Shown: positions 4,611 through 12,112 of the stretch, in pieces | Position numbering within the stretch: the stretch's first letter is position 1 | Layout of the letters: each line of letters begins with the position of its first letter | Assembly (NCBI GenBank): GCA_964569055.1 | Contig: CAZMSZ010000191.1 | Span: 1-13,871 of the forward strand | Direction: 5' to 3' | Length of the DNA: 13,871 bases | DNA from: JAWLGW01 sp964569055 | GTDB lineage: Bacteria; Planctomycetota; J058 | Program-made: the position numbers and the translations under genes | The notes under the pieces: model-generated | Told to the model about the DNA's origin: nothing | Database searches by the model: none | The model's input: only the letters and a program-made list of their open reading frames with translations

Positions 4611-7600
4611 ATGAGCTTGCAGGGACAGATCGAGGAGATGGGGCTGGGAGCGGTCATCCAGACCCTCTCGCTCAACCACTACCGCGGCACCCTCCGCATC
4701 GAGACGGAGGATGCGGGCTCGCAGTTCTTCTTCATCTCGGAGGGCGAGATCGTGCTGGTGCGCCAGGTGGCGCGCGAGCCGGTCCGCCTGGGCGACCTCC
4801 TCATCCGCGCCGGCAAGATCAGCGAGGCCGACCTCGAGGAGGCGCTCTCGCAGCAGAAGGAGCTCGGGCTGCGGCTGGGCGAGGCGCTGGTCCACCTCGG
4901 CAAGACGACGCAGGCCGAGATCGAGGCGGCCGTCCGGCACAAGTTCGAGGAGGAGTTCCTCGACCTGTTCCTGCTCGACCGCGGCCACTTCGAGTTCATC
5001 TTCGGGCTCACGCCCGAGGCCCTGTTCGGGCCCGAGGAGAAGCTGGAGCGCGTCACGCTCAGCACCTCGGGGCTCATGATGGAGGCCATGCGCCGCCTCG
5101 ACGAGTGGCAGGGCATGATCCAGGGGCTCGGCAGCTTCGACACGATCTACCGCAACCGCGTCAGCACGATCAGCGCCGAGGTCACCGAGTATCAGTTCGA
5201 GAACGTCAACCTGCCGGCCAGCGCGCGCAGCCGGATCTACGAGCTCCTCGACGGCACCCGCTCGCTGCGCGAGGTGATCGGCCTGGCGCTGCGCGACGGG
5301 ATCGCCTCGCGCCTGGAGACGTTCGTGTTCCTCCACGCGCTCAAGGAGAACGACCTCGTCAAGGAGATGGACTTCCGCACGCTCCTCGGCGAGGCGAAGA
5401 AGGCCCTCGGCGGCGGGGACGTGCCGGGGGCGGCCAAGTACATCCGCGCGATCCTGGGCAACAAGCAGCAGCTCGACCTCAACCTGATCCGGCGCTACCT
5501 CGAGTTCCTGCGCAAGTACCAGCGGCCCCGCCTGGCGTTCGACGAGGCCCGCCGCTTCGCCGCGCAGTCGCTCGCGGCGGACGACAGCGCCACCGCGATC
5601 ACGCTCTACGAGGAGGCGATCGCGCTCGACCGCAACGCCGAGGTGATCGACCGCCTGTTCTACGCGCTGCTGCGCGCCAACCGCCGCGAGCGCGCGGTGG
5701 CGGTCGGCCTCATGCTCCGCGACTTCCTCACCGGCGAGGCGCAGCTGCAGGTCGCGGTGCGGGTGTGCAAGAACCTCCAGGAGCTCGCGCCCGGCAACCC
5801 CGAGGTGATCGAGCTGTCCGGCCTGATCCTGCAGCGGCAGGAGCGCAACGAGGAGGCGGTGGCCGAGCTCGAGCGCGCGCTCGTGGCGATGGACGCCGAC
5901 CACCCGCGCCGGCGCGAGGTGATCAAGGCGCTGCTCGTGCTCCAGCCCGACCGCGACGACCTGCGCGACGAGCAGGAGTCGCTCGAGCTGCGCCAGGCGC
6001 AGGCGCAGCTGCGGCGCGAGAAGCGCCGCCGCTGGACGTTCGTGGGCGGGACGCTGGCCGCCGTGGTGCTGCTGTGGCGCGGCTACGCCGAGTTCCGCGC
6101 GCGCTCGATCATGGCGCAGGTCGTCGCGGCCAAGGCGGAGCCGCTCTCGAACCCGCTGCTGCAGCTCAAGCGGCTCAGCGGGCTGCTGCAGGACGCGCCC
6201 AGCTGGACCACCGTCAGCAGCGCCGCGCACGCCGAGAAGGCGGCGGTCGACGCGCAGTGGGACTCGATCCTCTCGGCCGAGGCGACCCGCCGCCGGCAGG
6301 AGCAGGCCGAGGAGCAGGAGGCCGAGCAGCAGCGGCGCGCCGCGGCCGAGCGCCAGGCGCGGCTGTCGGGGTTCGAGGAGCTGCTCACCGCCTATCGCGG
6401 CCTGGTCGCGACCCGCAGCTACGAGGAGGCGAGCGAGCGCGCGGCCGCGGCCGCGGCGGAGTACCGCGGCGCGACGGAGCCCGCGATCCAGCAGGGGCTG
6501 CGGGACCTGCGCGTGTTCACCCGGATCGCGAGCGACCCCGCCGAGGCGCAGGTGGTGGCGGAGGGGCGCGTGCTCGGCGCCACCCCGCTCACGGTCCCCG
6601 TGCCGGTGGGCGGCGCGGTCGCGGTCCGGGTGCGGCGCCCGGGCTACCGCGTGGTCGAGCTCGAGCTCGCGGGCGACGCGTTCCACGAGGAGCGCCTCAC
6701 CATGACCCCCGGCCCGACCTGGCGGGTCTCGGCGGGCGGCGCGCCGGTGGCCGCCGTGCTCTGGAGCGAGGGGGTCGTGGTCGGCCTGCCCGACGGGCGG
6801 CTGCGCGCGCTGCGCCTGATCGACGGCAGCGTCGCCTGGGAGCAGCGGGTGCTGTCGAGCCAGACGAGCCCGCTGGTGGGGTTGGCGCTGGTCGGCGGGA
6901 CGCACGTGGTGGCCGTCAAGGGCTCGGCGGCGGCCCTGGTCGAGCTGGCGACCGGGCAGCTCGAGTGGGACCGCGAGCTCGGCGGCGACCGGCTGTTCGC
7001 CCCCGCCGCCGGCCGCGTCAGCGCGACCGAGGTGATCGCGATCGCGGGCGAGACCACGATCGCGCTCCTCGACGGGAGCACCGGCACCGTCCTCAAGCGT
7101 CTGCGCCTGCCCGCCAAGGCGGTCGCCGGCGCGACGTGCGGGACGCAGGCGGTGTTCCTGCCGCTCGAGGACCGGGTGCTCGCGCTCGACCCGGCCAACG
7201 AGGCCCAGCCGCTGCGCTGGGCGCGCAAGGAGCTGGCCCCCGACCGGGCGCTGGTCTACTCCGCGACCGACCGCTCGGTGCTCGCGGTGTCGGGCGCCAA
7301 GGTCACGGCGCTGGCGGAGGACGATGGCGCGGTCGTGTCGGTGGTCGCCCCGCAGGTCGGCACGATCCTGGGGCTGGCCCTGGTCAACGAGCGGCTCTAC
7401 AGCCTGGGCAAGAACGGCCTGCTCTCGGTGGTGCGCGCCAGCGACGGGCTCGATCTGACGGGCGCCCGCCCGATCGCCCGCGCCCCGAGCGGCGCCCCGG
7501 TCGCGATCGGCAACGAGATCGCCCTGGTCGACGGCGCGGGCAAGCTCCTGCGCGTCACCCTCAGCGGCCGCACCCGCGAGGAGGTGATCGAGCTGGGCGG

Positions 7601-7691
7601 CCCCGTCACGCTCCCCCCCGTCGGCGGCGCGGGCCGGGTGCTGTGCGTGCTCGGCGATCAGGTCGCGCTGGTGGAGCCGGTCGCGGATTGA
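4611..7691 (+). CDS. DUF4388 (PATAN)/TPR/PEGA/beta-propeller membrane signalling protein
   Basis: A 1026-residue multidomain protein. Order by eye: DUF4388/PATAN-like domain (1-60; SLQGQIEEMGLGAVIQTLSL, then GTLRIE and EGEIVLV); GspE-N/MshEN-like helices (59-125; RLGDLLIRAGKISEADLEEAL repeated as RLGEALVHLGKTTQAEIEAAV); TPR-like helical region (255-440); basic stop-transfer and one membrane span (about 475-489); coiled coil rich in E/A/Q/R (555-615); PEGA domain (about 637-690; TRIASDPAEAQVVAEGRVLGATPL); and a PQQ-like beta-propeller (about 700-1026). The first half is probably cytoplasmic and the PEGA/propeller half outside the membrane. DUF4388 proteins are usually linked to two-component or kinase signalling; here a Ser/Thr kinase gene precedes it. 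The ATG at 4611 has no ribosome site. Its 3' end overlaps the convergent rmlA by 34 bp. Exact function unknown. Confidence 0.88.
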   Translation: MSLQGQIEEMGLGAVIQTLSLNHYRGTLRIETEDAGSQFFFISEGEIVLVRQVAREPVRLGDLLIRAGKISEADLEEALSQQKELGLRLGEALVHLGKTTQAEIEAAVRHKFEEEFLDLFLLDRGHFEFIFGLTPEALFGPEEKLERVTLSTSGLMMEAMRRLDEWQGMIQGLGSFDTIYRNRVSTISAEVTEYQFENVNLPASARSRIYELLDGTRSLREVIGLALRDGIASRLETFVFLHALKENDLVKEMDFRTLLGEAKKALGGGDVPGAAKYIRAILGNKQQLDLNLIRRYLEFLRKYQRPRLAFDEARRFAAQSLAADDSATAITLYEEAIALDRNAEVIDRLFYALLRANRRERAVAVGLMLRDFLTGEAQLQVAVRVCKNLQELAPGNPEVIELSGLILQRQERNEEAVAELERALVAMDADHPRRREVIKALLVLQPDRDDLRDEQESLELRQAQAQLRREKRRRWTFVGGTLAAVVLLWRGYAEFRARSIMAQVVAAKAEPLSNPLLQLKRLSGLLQDAPSWTTVSSAAHAEKAAVDAQWDSILSAEATRRRQEQAEEQEAEQQRRAAAERQARLSGFEELLTAYRGLVATRSYEEASERAAAAAAEYRGATEPAIQQGLRDLRVFTRIASDPAEAQVVAEGRVLGATPLTVPVPVGGAVAVRVRRPGYRVVELELAGDAFHEERLTMTPGPTWRVSAGGAPVAAVLWSEGVVVGLPDGRLRALRLIDGSVAWEQRVLSSQTSPLVGLALVGGTHVVAVKGSAAALVELATGQLEWDRELGGDRLFAPAAGRVSATEVIAIAGETTIALLDGSTGTVLKRLRLPAKAVAGATCGTQAVFLPLEDRVLALDPANEAQPLRWARKELAPDRALVYSATDRSVLAVSGAKVTALAEDDGAVVSVVAPQVGTILGLALVNERLYSLGKNGLLSVVRASDGLDLTGARPIARAPSGAPVAIGNEIALVDGAGKLLRVTLSGRTREEVIELGGPVTLPPVGGAGRVLCVLGDQVALVEPVAD

Positions 7692-8551
7692 TCGATCAGC
7701 GAGAGCAGGTAGCGCCCGTACTCGTTCTTCGCCAGCGGCTCGGCCTGGACGCGGAGCTGCTCGGCGCTGATCCAGCCCTTGCGGAAGGCGATCTCCTCGG
7801 GGGAGGACACGAGCAGCCCCTGCCGCTTCTGGATCGCCGCCACGAAGCTCGAGGCCTCGAGCAGGCTGTCATGCGTGCCGGTGTCGAGCCAGGCCGTCCC
7901 GCGCCCGAGCTGCAGGACGCGCAGCGCGCCGCGCGCGAGGTAGTGGCGGTTGACGTCGGTGATCTCGAGCTCGCCGCGAGAGGAGGGCTTCAGCGCGCGC
8001 GCGACCTCGACCACCTCCTCGTCGTAGAAGTAGAGCCCGGGCACCGCGAAGCGCGAGCGCGGCTGCGCGGGCTTCTCCTCGAGGCTCAGGACGCGCCCCT
8101 CGCCGTCGAACTCGACCACACCGTAGCGCTCGGGGTCGCTCACCTGATAGGCGAACACCAGGCCGCCTGACTCGAGCCGCCGCGCCTCCTCCAGCGTCTC
8201 GCCCAGGCCGTGGCCGTAGAACACGTTGTCGCCCAGCACCAGGCAGCTCGGGCCGCCGCGCACGAAGTCGGCCCCGATCACGAACGCCTGCGCCAGCCCC
8301 TCGGGGCGCGGCTGCTCGGCGTAGCGGAGCTCGAGCCCGAACTGCGCGCCGTCGCCGAGGAGGCGGCGGAACAGCGGCAGGTCGTGCGGGGTCGAGATCA
8401 GCAGGACCTCGCGGATCCCCGCCAGCATCAGCACCGACAGCGGGTAGTAGACCATCGGCTTGTCGTAGATCGGCAGCAGCTGCTTGCTGACCGCGACCGT
8501 GAGCGGATGCAGCCGCGTGCCGGACCCGCCGGCGAGGATGATCCCCTTCAT
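7658..8551 (-). CDS. rmlA: Glucose-1-phosphate thymidylyltransferase
   Basis: RmlA/RfbA joins glucose-1-phosphate and dTTP to give dTDP-glucose, the first step to dTDP-L-rhamnose and other deoxysugars for surface polysaccharide. The 297-residue length fits the family. Motifs: MKGIILAGGSGTRLHPLT (1-18; nucleotide-binding G-x-G-T-R), SKQLLPIYDKPMVYYPL (22-38), LGDN with metal-binding D108, EEKP (158-161), and WLDTGTHDSLLEA (221-233; D223 second metal ligand). The start ATG is 8 bases from the sppA stop codon and lacks its own strong ribosome site, which suggests translational coupling. The other dTDP-rhamnose genes (rmlB, C, D) are not in the window. The last 34 bases lie inside the end of the convergent plus-strand gene, so no terminator can sit between them. 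Confidence 0.95.
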   Translation of the reverse strand: MKGIILAGGSGTRLHPLTVAVSKQLLPIYDKPMVYYPLSVLMLAGIREVLLISTPHDLPLFRRLLGDGAQFGLELRYAEQPRPEGLAQAFVIGADFVRGGPSCLVLGDNVFYGHGLGETLEEARRLESGGLVFAYQVSDPERYGVVEFDGEGRVLSLEEKPAQPRSRFAVPGLYFYDEEVVEVARALKPSSRGELEITDVNRHYLARGALRVLQLGRGTAWLDTGTHDSLLEASSFVAAIQKRQGLLVSSPEEIAFRKGWISAEQLRVQAEPLAKNEYGRYLLSLIDQSATGSTSAT

Positions 8552-8561
8552 TGGGGGTCGC

Positions 8562-9722
8562 TCAGCGCCCGCGCCAGATCGCCAGGAGGCGCGGCGAGGC
8601 CAGCTCGTCGATCGCCGCCGGGTCGAGCCGCAGCGCCGGCGCGGCGGGCGCGCGCACGTTGCCGGCCAGCGCCTCGGCCAGGGTGGGCGGGCTGCGGTAG
8701 CGGACCAGCCGCGCCTGGCTGACGCCGGCCAGCTGCTTGGCGGCCTCGACCGAGTCGTCGAGGTAGCCGATCCCGTCGACCAGCTCGAGCTCGAGCGCCT
8801 GGTTGGCCGTGTAGATCCGGCCGTCGGCGAGCTGGCGCACCTGCGCCTCGTCGAGCGCGGGGCGCCCCTCGTCCACGAGCTGGACGAACCGGTCGTAGGC
8901 GTCGTCGACCATGCCCTGCAGGATCGCGATGTGCGACTCGGACACCGGCGAGGTCGGGTTGAGCAGCGCCTTGTTCGCGCCGCTCGCGATCGTGACGTCG
9001 CGCACGCCGTACTTCTCGAGCAGGCCGTGGAAGTTCAGGCCCGAGAGCAGCACCCCGATGCTCCCGGTGATCGTGGTGGGCTCGCAGCGGATCTCGTCGC
9101 AGGCCGAGGCGATGTAGTAGCCGCCCGAGGCGCACACCGCGCCCATGTGGAGCACGACCGGCTTCTTGGCCTCGTCGCGGAACCGCTTGATCCGGTGCCA
9201 GATCCGGTCCGAGGCGGTCACGGTCCCGCCCGGGGTGTCGAGGGCCAGCACCACCGCGCGGACCTCGTCGTCCTTGGCCGCCTGGTCGAGCTGGCGGCCG
9301 ATCCGCTCCACGAGGTCGAACCCCGGCTCGAACAGCCCGCCGCCGACCTGCGCCGCGATCACGCCCTCGTACTCGATCAGGAGCACCTTGGCGGGCGCGT
9401 CGCGGTCGCCCGAGACGGTCTGCTCCACGAGCGCCCCGCCTACGGCGCCCGGGAGCGCGCCGCTGATCAGGCACAGCCCGAGCCCGCCCATGATGCTCAA
9501 CGCGAACGCGCCGAGCAGGCAGCTCGCGGCGCTCGAGGGGCGCGCGCGGGCCGGGCGCTCGGCGCGGCCGCGGCGGCTCGGCTCTTGCCGGATCCGGGTC
9601 GGCTCGGGCGCGGCGTCGTGCGAGGGGGGCGGGGCGGCCGGCTCGGCCGCGGCGGGCTGCTCGCCGTGTGGGTCGAAGCTGCGCTCGGGCTCGGCGGGCG
9701 GCTCGGGGCGGTCGTCGCTCAT
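8562..9722 (-). CDS. sppA: Signal peptide peptidase SppA-like, S49 family
   Basis: SppA is a membrane-bound serine peptidase that degrades leftover signal peptides. This is the short (single S49 domain) type, 386 residues. Residues 1-65 are a Pro/Ala/Glu/Arg-rich cytoplasmic extension, followed by one membrane anchor (about 67-95). The catalytic domain shows LDTPGGTVTASDRIW (161-175), HMGAVCASGGYYIASACDEI with nucleophile S199, TGSIGVL (219-225) and SGANKALLNPTSP with general base K251, the Ser-Lys dyad of the family. ATG 9722 follows GAGAGGA at good spacing. It sits 50 bp after the RluD-type gene and 10 bp before rmlA, all minus strand, so an operon is likely. The mixed functions look like genome packing rather than one pathway. 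Confidence 0.93.
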   Translation of the reverse strand: MSDDRPEPPAEPERSFDPHGEQPAAAEPAAPPPSHDAAPEPTRIRQEPSRRGRAERPARARPSSAASCLLGAFALSIMGGLGLCLISGALPGAVGGALVEQTVSGDRDAPAKVLLIEYEGVIAAQVGGGLFEPGFDLVERIGRQLDQAAKDDEVRAVVLALDTPGGTVTASDRIWHRIKRFRDEAKKPVVLHMGAVCASGGYYIASACDEIRCEPTTITGSIGVLLSGLNFHGLLEKYGVRDVTIASGANKALLNPTSPVSESHIAILQGMVDDAYDRFVQLVDEGRPALDEAQVRQLADGRIYTANQALELELVDGIGYLDDSVEAAKQLAGVSQARLVRYRSPPTLAEALAGNVRAPAAPALRLDPAAIDELASPRLLAIWRGR

Positions 9723-9773
9723 GAGTCGGTCCTCTCGCGAAGGGGGCGCGAGGTTACCACAGCGCTGCCGCGG

Positions 9774-10796
9774 CTAGCCCGCGGCCAGGCCGCGCAGCAC
9801 CTCGAGCGCGCGGGCCATGTCGGGCGGGAGCGGCGCCTCGAACGTCAGCCGCTCCCCGCTCGCGGGGTGCGTCAGGACCAGGCGCGCCGCGTGGAGCGCC
9901 TGGCGGCGCAGCAGCACCTCGTCGCCCGCGCCGCCGGCGTCGCCGGCCGTGAAGGCGCCGGCGCCGAGCGCTCGCCCGCGCCGCGGGCCGTAGGTGGCGT
10001 CGGCCAGGATCGGGGCGCCGATCGCCTGCAGGTGCACGCGGAGCTGGTGGGTGCGGCCGGTGCGCGGCCTGCACTCGATCAGCGCGAACCGCCCCAGCGC
10101 CTCGAGCACGCGGTACTCCGTCAGGGCCGCCCGGCCGCCCGGCACGACCGCGCGCCGCTTGCGGTCGCTCGGGTGGCGGTCGAGCGGGAGGTCGATCGCG
10201 CCCTCGCGCCGGCGCGGCACGCCGGCGGTGAGCGCGAGGTAGGTCTTTCCGACCTCGCGGTCGTGGAACTGCTGGGCGAGCGCGCGGTGGGCGAGGTCGG
10301 TGCGCGCGACCACGATCACGCCCGAGGTGTCCTTGTCGAGGCGGTGCACGATCCCGGGGCGCTCGGGCCCGCCCAGCCCGGACAGGGCGCCGGGGCTGAG
10401 GTGGAGGAGCGCGTTGGCCAAGGTCCCGCTGCGCTGGCCGGCGCCGGGGTGCACCGTCAGGCCGGCCGGCTTGTCGAGCACGAGCAGCGCCTCGTCCTGG
10501 AACAGGATCGGGACGGGGAGCGCCTCGGGCGCCAGCGGGCCAGCGGGAGGCGGGGGCGCGGGCAAACGGACCTCGACCTCGTCGCCGACGGCCAGCTTGT
10601 AGGCCTTGGGCTCGCGGCGCGGGGCCGGCCGCCCGACGCGAAGCACGCGCACGCGCTCGGCCGCGATCCAGCCCTGGATCTCCTGACGGGAGTGACCGCG
10701 CTCGCGGAGGTGCCGGACCAAGAAGGCGTCGAGCCGCTCGCCTTCGCGCTCGGCCGCGAGCCGCAGCAGCTCCTCGCCCGCGGCGCCCTCGACCAG
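9774..10796 (-). CDS. rluD: RluD-family 23S rRNA/tRNA pseudouridine synthase
   Basis: RluA/RluD-type enzymes turn uridine into pseudouridine in 23S rRNA (RluD: helix 69) or tRNA. The protein has an N-terminal S4 RNA-binding domain (about 18-75; GERLDAFLVRHL...) and the catalytic domain with HRLDKDTSGVIVVA (catalytic Asp of HRLD, about residue 154), then GRTHQLRVHLQAIGAPILAD and YGPRR. The subfamily is uncertain (RluA, RluC or RluD type). The start is unresolved: between the upstream stop (10804-10802) and the S4 domain there is no ATG, GTG or TTG in frame. I place it at the CTG at 10796 (340 residues); two CTG codons at 10769/10766 are alternatives. The first TTG would cut into the S4 domain. 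The reading frame also stays open upstream through the whole neighbouring gene, probably because of base composition. Confidence 0.85.
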   Translation of the reverse strand: MVEGAAGEELLRLAAEREGERLDAFLVRHLRERGHSRQEIQGWIAAERVRVLRVGRPAPRREPKAYKLAVGDEVEVRLPAPPPPAGPLAPEALPVPILFQDEALLVLDKPAGLTVHPGAGQRSGTLANALLHLSPGALSGLGGPERPGIVHRLDKDTSGVIVVARTDLAHRALAQQFHDREVGKTYLALTAGVPRRREGAIDLPLDRHPSDRKRRAVVPGGRAALTEYRVLEALGRFALIECRPRTGRTHQLRVHLQAIGAPILADATYGPRRGRALGAGAFTAGDAGGAGDEVLLRRQALHAARLVLTHPASGERLTFEAPLPPDMARALEVLRGLAAG

Positions 10797-10801
10797 GAGG
10801 C

Positions 10802-11605
10802 CTACTGCTGCCCGCCCTCGGCGGGCTGATCGGGCGCGGCCTCGCCCGTGGGCTCCTCGGGCGCGGCCTCGCCGGCGGGCTGATCGGGCGCGGCCTCGCC
10901 CGTGGGCTCCTCGGGCGCGGCCTCGCCGGCGGGCTGGTCGGGCGCGGCCCCGCCGGCGGGCTGGTCGGGCGCGGCCTCGTCGCCGTGGTCGTGCCCCTCG
11001 TGATCGTGCTCGTCCTCGCCGGCCTCGGGCTCGCGCGTGGCCTGGGCGGCGGCGGCCGCCCACGGGATCGAAGCGTCGGACAGCTCGGCCTCGATCTTCT
11101 CGAGCTGGCCCGGCACCGTGTCGCGGATCAGCGGCAGGTCGCCGTTGCGCTGCAGGAGCTGCTTCAGCAGGTCGCGCGCCTGCTCGACCTTCTCCTTCTC
11201 GCCGGTGGCGTAGAGCTTGGAGGCCCAGGCCAGCTGAATGTACGGCGCGGCCGAGGTCTGCTCGTGCTCGCGGAACAGCTTCTGGAAGTCCTCGGGCGTG
11301 GAGTCGGAGTTGGCCTTGACCTCGCCGAGCGCGGTCCAGGCGGTGTCGCTCACGGCGCGCTGGGTGTTGCCCCGGTGGACCGCGAGGGCCGTCAGGCCCA
11401 TGGCCACGAGCAGGACCACCACGATCACCGGCAGGTTCTCGAGGATGATGTCCTGCGGGCTGCGCTCGTCGGTCGCGGCCGCAGCCCCCGACCCGGGCGC
11501 GACGCCGGCGCGGGTCGCCGGCGCGTCTCCCGTCGGCGCTCCGGCCGGAGCCTGCGCGGCTCCCGGCTTCCCGCCGCCCTGCTTCTTGCGCTTCGATGCA
11601 GCCAT
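10802..11605 (-). CDS. Membrane-anchored TPR-like (YfgM/DUF2133-like) protein with repeat tail
   Basis: A 267-residue protein of no certain family. Residues 1-50 are a basic then Ala/Pro/Gly-rich cytoplasmic segment; 58-77 is one membrane span (LPVIVVVLLVAMGLTALAV); 80-180 is helical and TPR-like (AWTALGEVKANS, YIQLAWASKLYATGEKEKVEQARDLLKQLL), similar in layout to YfgM-type proteins, which assist envelope protein folding at the translocon. The tail has a His/Asp/Glu-rich patch (EDEHDHEGHDHGDE, 197-210) that could bind metal, then six 9-residue units alternating GEAAPDQPA and GEAAPEEPT. I chose ATG 11605 because GGAG lies 7 bases upstream; a GTG at 11611 is too close to that site. A good promoter lies just upstream. 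It is probably the first gene of the operon with the pseudouridine synthase, sppA and rmlA. Confidence 0.75.
   Translation of the reverse strand: MAASKRKKQGGGKPGAAQAPAGAPTGDAPATRAGVAPGSGAAAATDERSPQDIILENLPVIVVVLLVAMGLTALAVHRGNTQRAVSDTAWTALGEVKANSDSTPEDFQKLFREHEQTSAAPYIQLAWASKLYATGEKEKVEQARDLLKQLLQRNGDLPLIRDTVPGQLEKIEAELSDASIPWAAAAAQATREPEAGEDEHDHEGHDHGDEAAPDQPAGGAAPDQPAGEAAPEEPTGEAAPDQPAGEAAPEEPTGEAAPDQPAEGGQQ
10820..10981 (-). repeat. Six tandem 27-bp units coding for 9-residue repeats
   Basis: Six back-to-back 27-bp units begin at 10820, 10847, 10874, 10901, 10928 and 10955. Units 1 and 3 are identical, units 2 and 4 are identical, and units 5 and 6 are close variants of unit 1, so the array is a 54-bp dimer repeated twice plus two older copies. 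They encode the Pro/Ala/acidic tail of the minus-strand membrane protein. Exact DNA identity, including third positions, implies recent slippage or unequal crossover. Confidence 0.95.
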
Positions 11606-11628
11606 GGGCACGCTCCGCGAAGCGGGCG

Positions 11629-11656
11629 ATTGTAAGGACCGCGCTTAACCCTGCAA
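11629..11656 (-). promoter_or_regulatory. Sigma70-like promoter of the rluD-sppA-rmlA operon
   Basis: The minus strand shows TTGCAG (-35, 11656-11651), a 16-base spacer and TACAAT (-10, 11634-11629). The predicted start near 11622 leaves a leader of about 17 nt with GGAG before the ATG at 11605. This separates the operon from the upstream sigma/anti-sigma pair. Confidence 0.65.
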
Positions 11657-11710
11657 GCCTGCGTGGCTTCGGGGACCTCGCTGCAGCGGCGTCGCGCGGG
11701 GCCGCGTCCT

Positions 11711-12112
11711 TTAGCGGCTGGTGGTCGTCCAGAACAACAGGCTGCTCTCGCCCGAGACGGCGAGCCGGGGCGGAGCGTGGTGACCGCTCCCGTCGAGGCG
11801 GAGGCGCAGCACCAGCGGGGCGGTCAGGCCCGTGATCAGGACGACGGCCGCGGCGGCGACGGCGCCGGCCAGGGCGGCCGCGGGGCGGGCCCGGCGGGCG
11901 CGCCCCAGGCGGAGCACGTGGCCGAGCGCCGCCTCGACGTCGACCTCGGGGGCGGGGCGGCCCGCCCAGCCGTCGGGGTCGTTCGCCCCGAGCGCCGCGA
12001 GCTCGGCGACGAGGGCCGCCCGCTCGCGGCAGGCGAAGCACTCGGCGAGGTGCGCCTCGGCGAGCGGGTCGAGCTCCAGGCAGTGCGCCGCGCTCAGGCG
12101 CTCGCAGCTCAT
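11711..12112 (-). CDS. Anti-sigma factor with zinc-finger (ZAS-type) motif
   Basis: A 133-residue single-span protein. The N-terminus has H21-LAE-C25-FA-C28, the HX3CX2C signature of zinc-binding anti-sigma (ZAS) domains that hold an ECF sigma factor inactive in the cytoplasm; additional C3, H10 and C11 could supply the fourth ligand. Residues about 78-102 (PAAALAGAVAAAAVVLITGL...) form the membrane helix, leaving about 30 residues outside, too short for a large sensor domain. The ATG at 12112 overlaps the sigma-factor stop as ATGA, so the two are translationally coupled; an in-frame GTG at 12118 is less likely. Partnership with the upstream sigma factor is inferred from this overlap and from the common gene order in such pairs. 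Confidence 0.85.
   Translation of the reverse strand: MSCERLSAAHCLELDPLAEAHLAECFACRERAALVAELAALGANDPDGWAGRPAPEVDVEAALGHVLRLGRARRARPAAALAGAVAAAAVVLITGLTAPLVLRLRLDGSGHHAPPRLAVSGESSLLFWTTTSR

Noticed and set aside
2227..4614. 795-codon plus-strand open frame across ald and the kinase
   Set aside because: It runs antisense through ald and out of frame through the kinase. Its product is Arg/Gly/Ala/His-rich with no domain, as expected from GC-rich third positions lacking stop codons.
4443..6905. 820-codon minus-strand open frame
   Set aside because: Antisense to the DUF4388/PEGA gene; rich in Leu, Glu, Arg, Ala and His runs typical of antisense GC-rich coding DNA.
5105..8170. 1021-codon plus-strand open frame
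   Set aside because: It lies in a different frame of the DUF4388/PEGA gene and antisense to rmlA, with Arg/Gly/Pro-biased composition and no recognisable domain.
8484..10829. 781-codon plus-strand open frame
   Set aside because: Antisense to sppA and the pseudouridine synthase, both of which have clear catalytic motifs on the minus strand.
10820..10981. Possible CRISPR array from regular 27-bp repeats
   Set aside because: The units are directly adjacent with no spacers and are in frame with a protein tail.
9774..12041. A 755-residue fusion ending in the pseudouridine synthase
   Set aside because: The N-terminal 400 residues are an out-of-frame reading of the TPR-like gene, which has its own promoter, ribosome site, membrane span and stop. 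A natural fusion is unlikely, though the start of rluD stays open.
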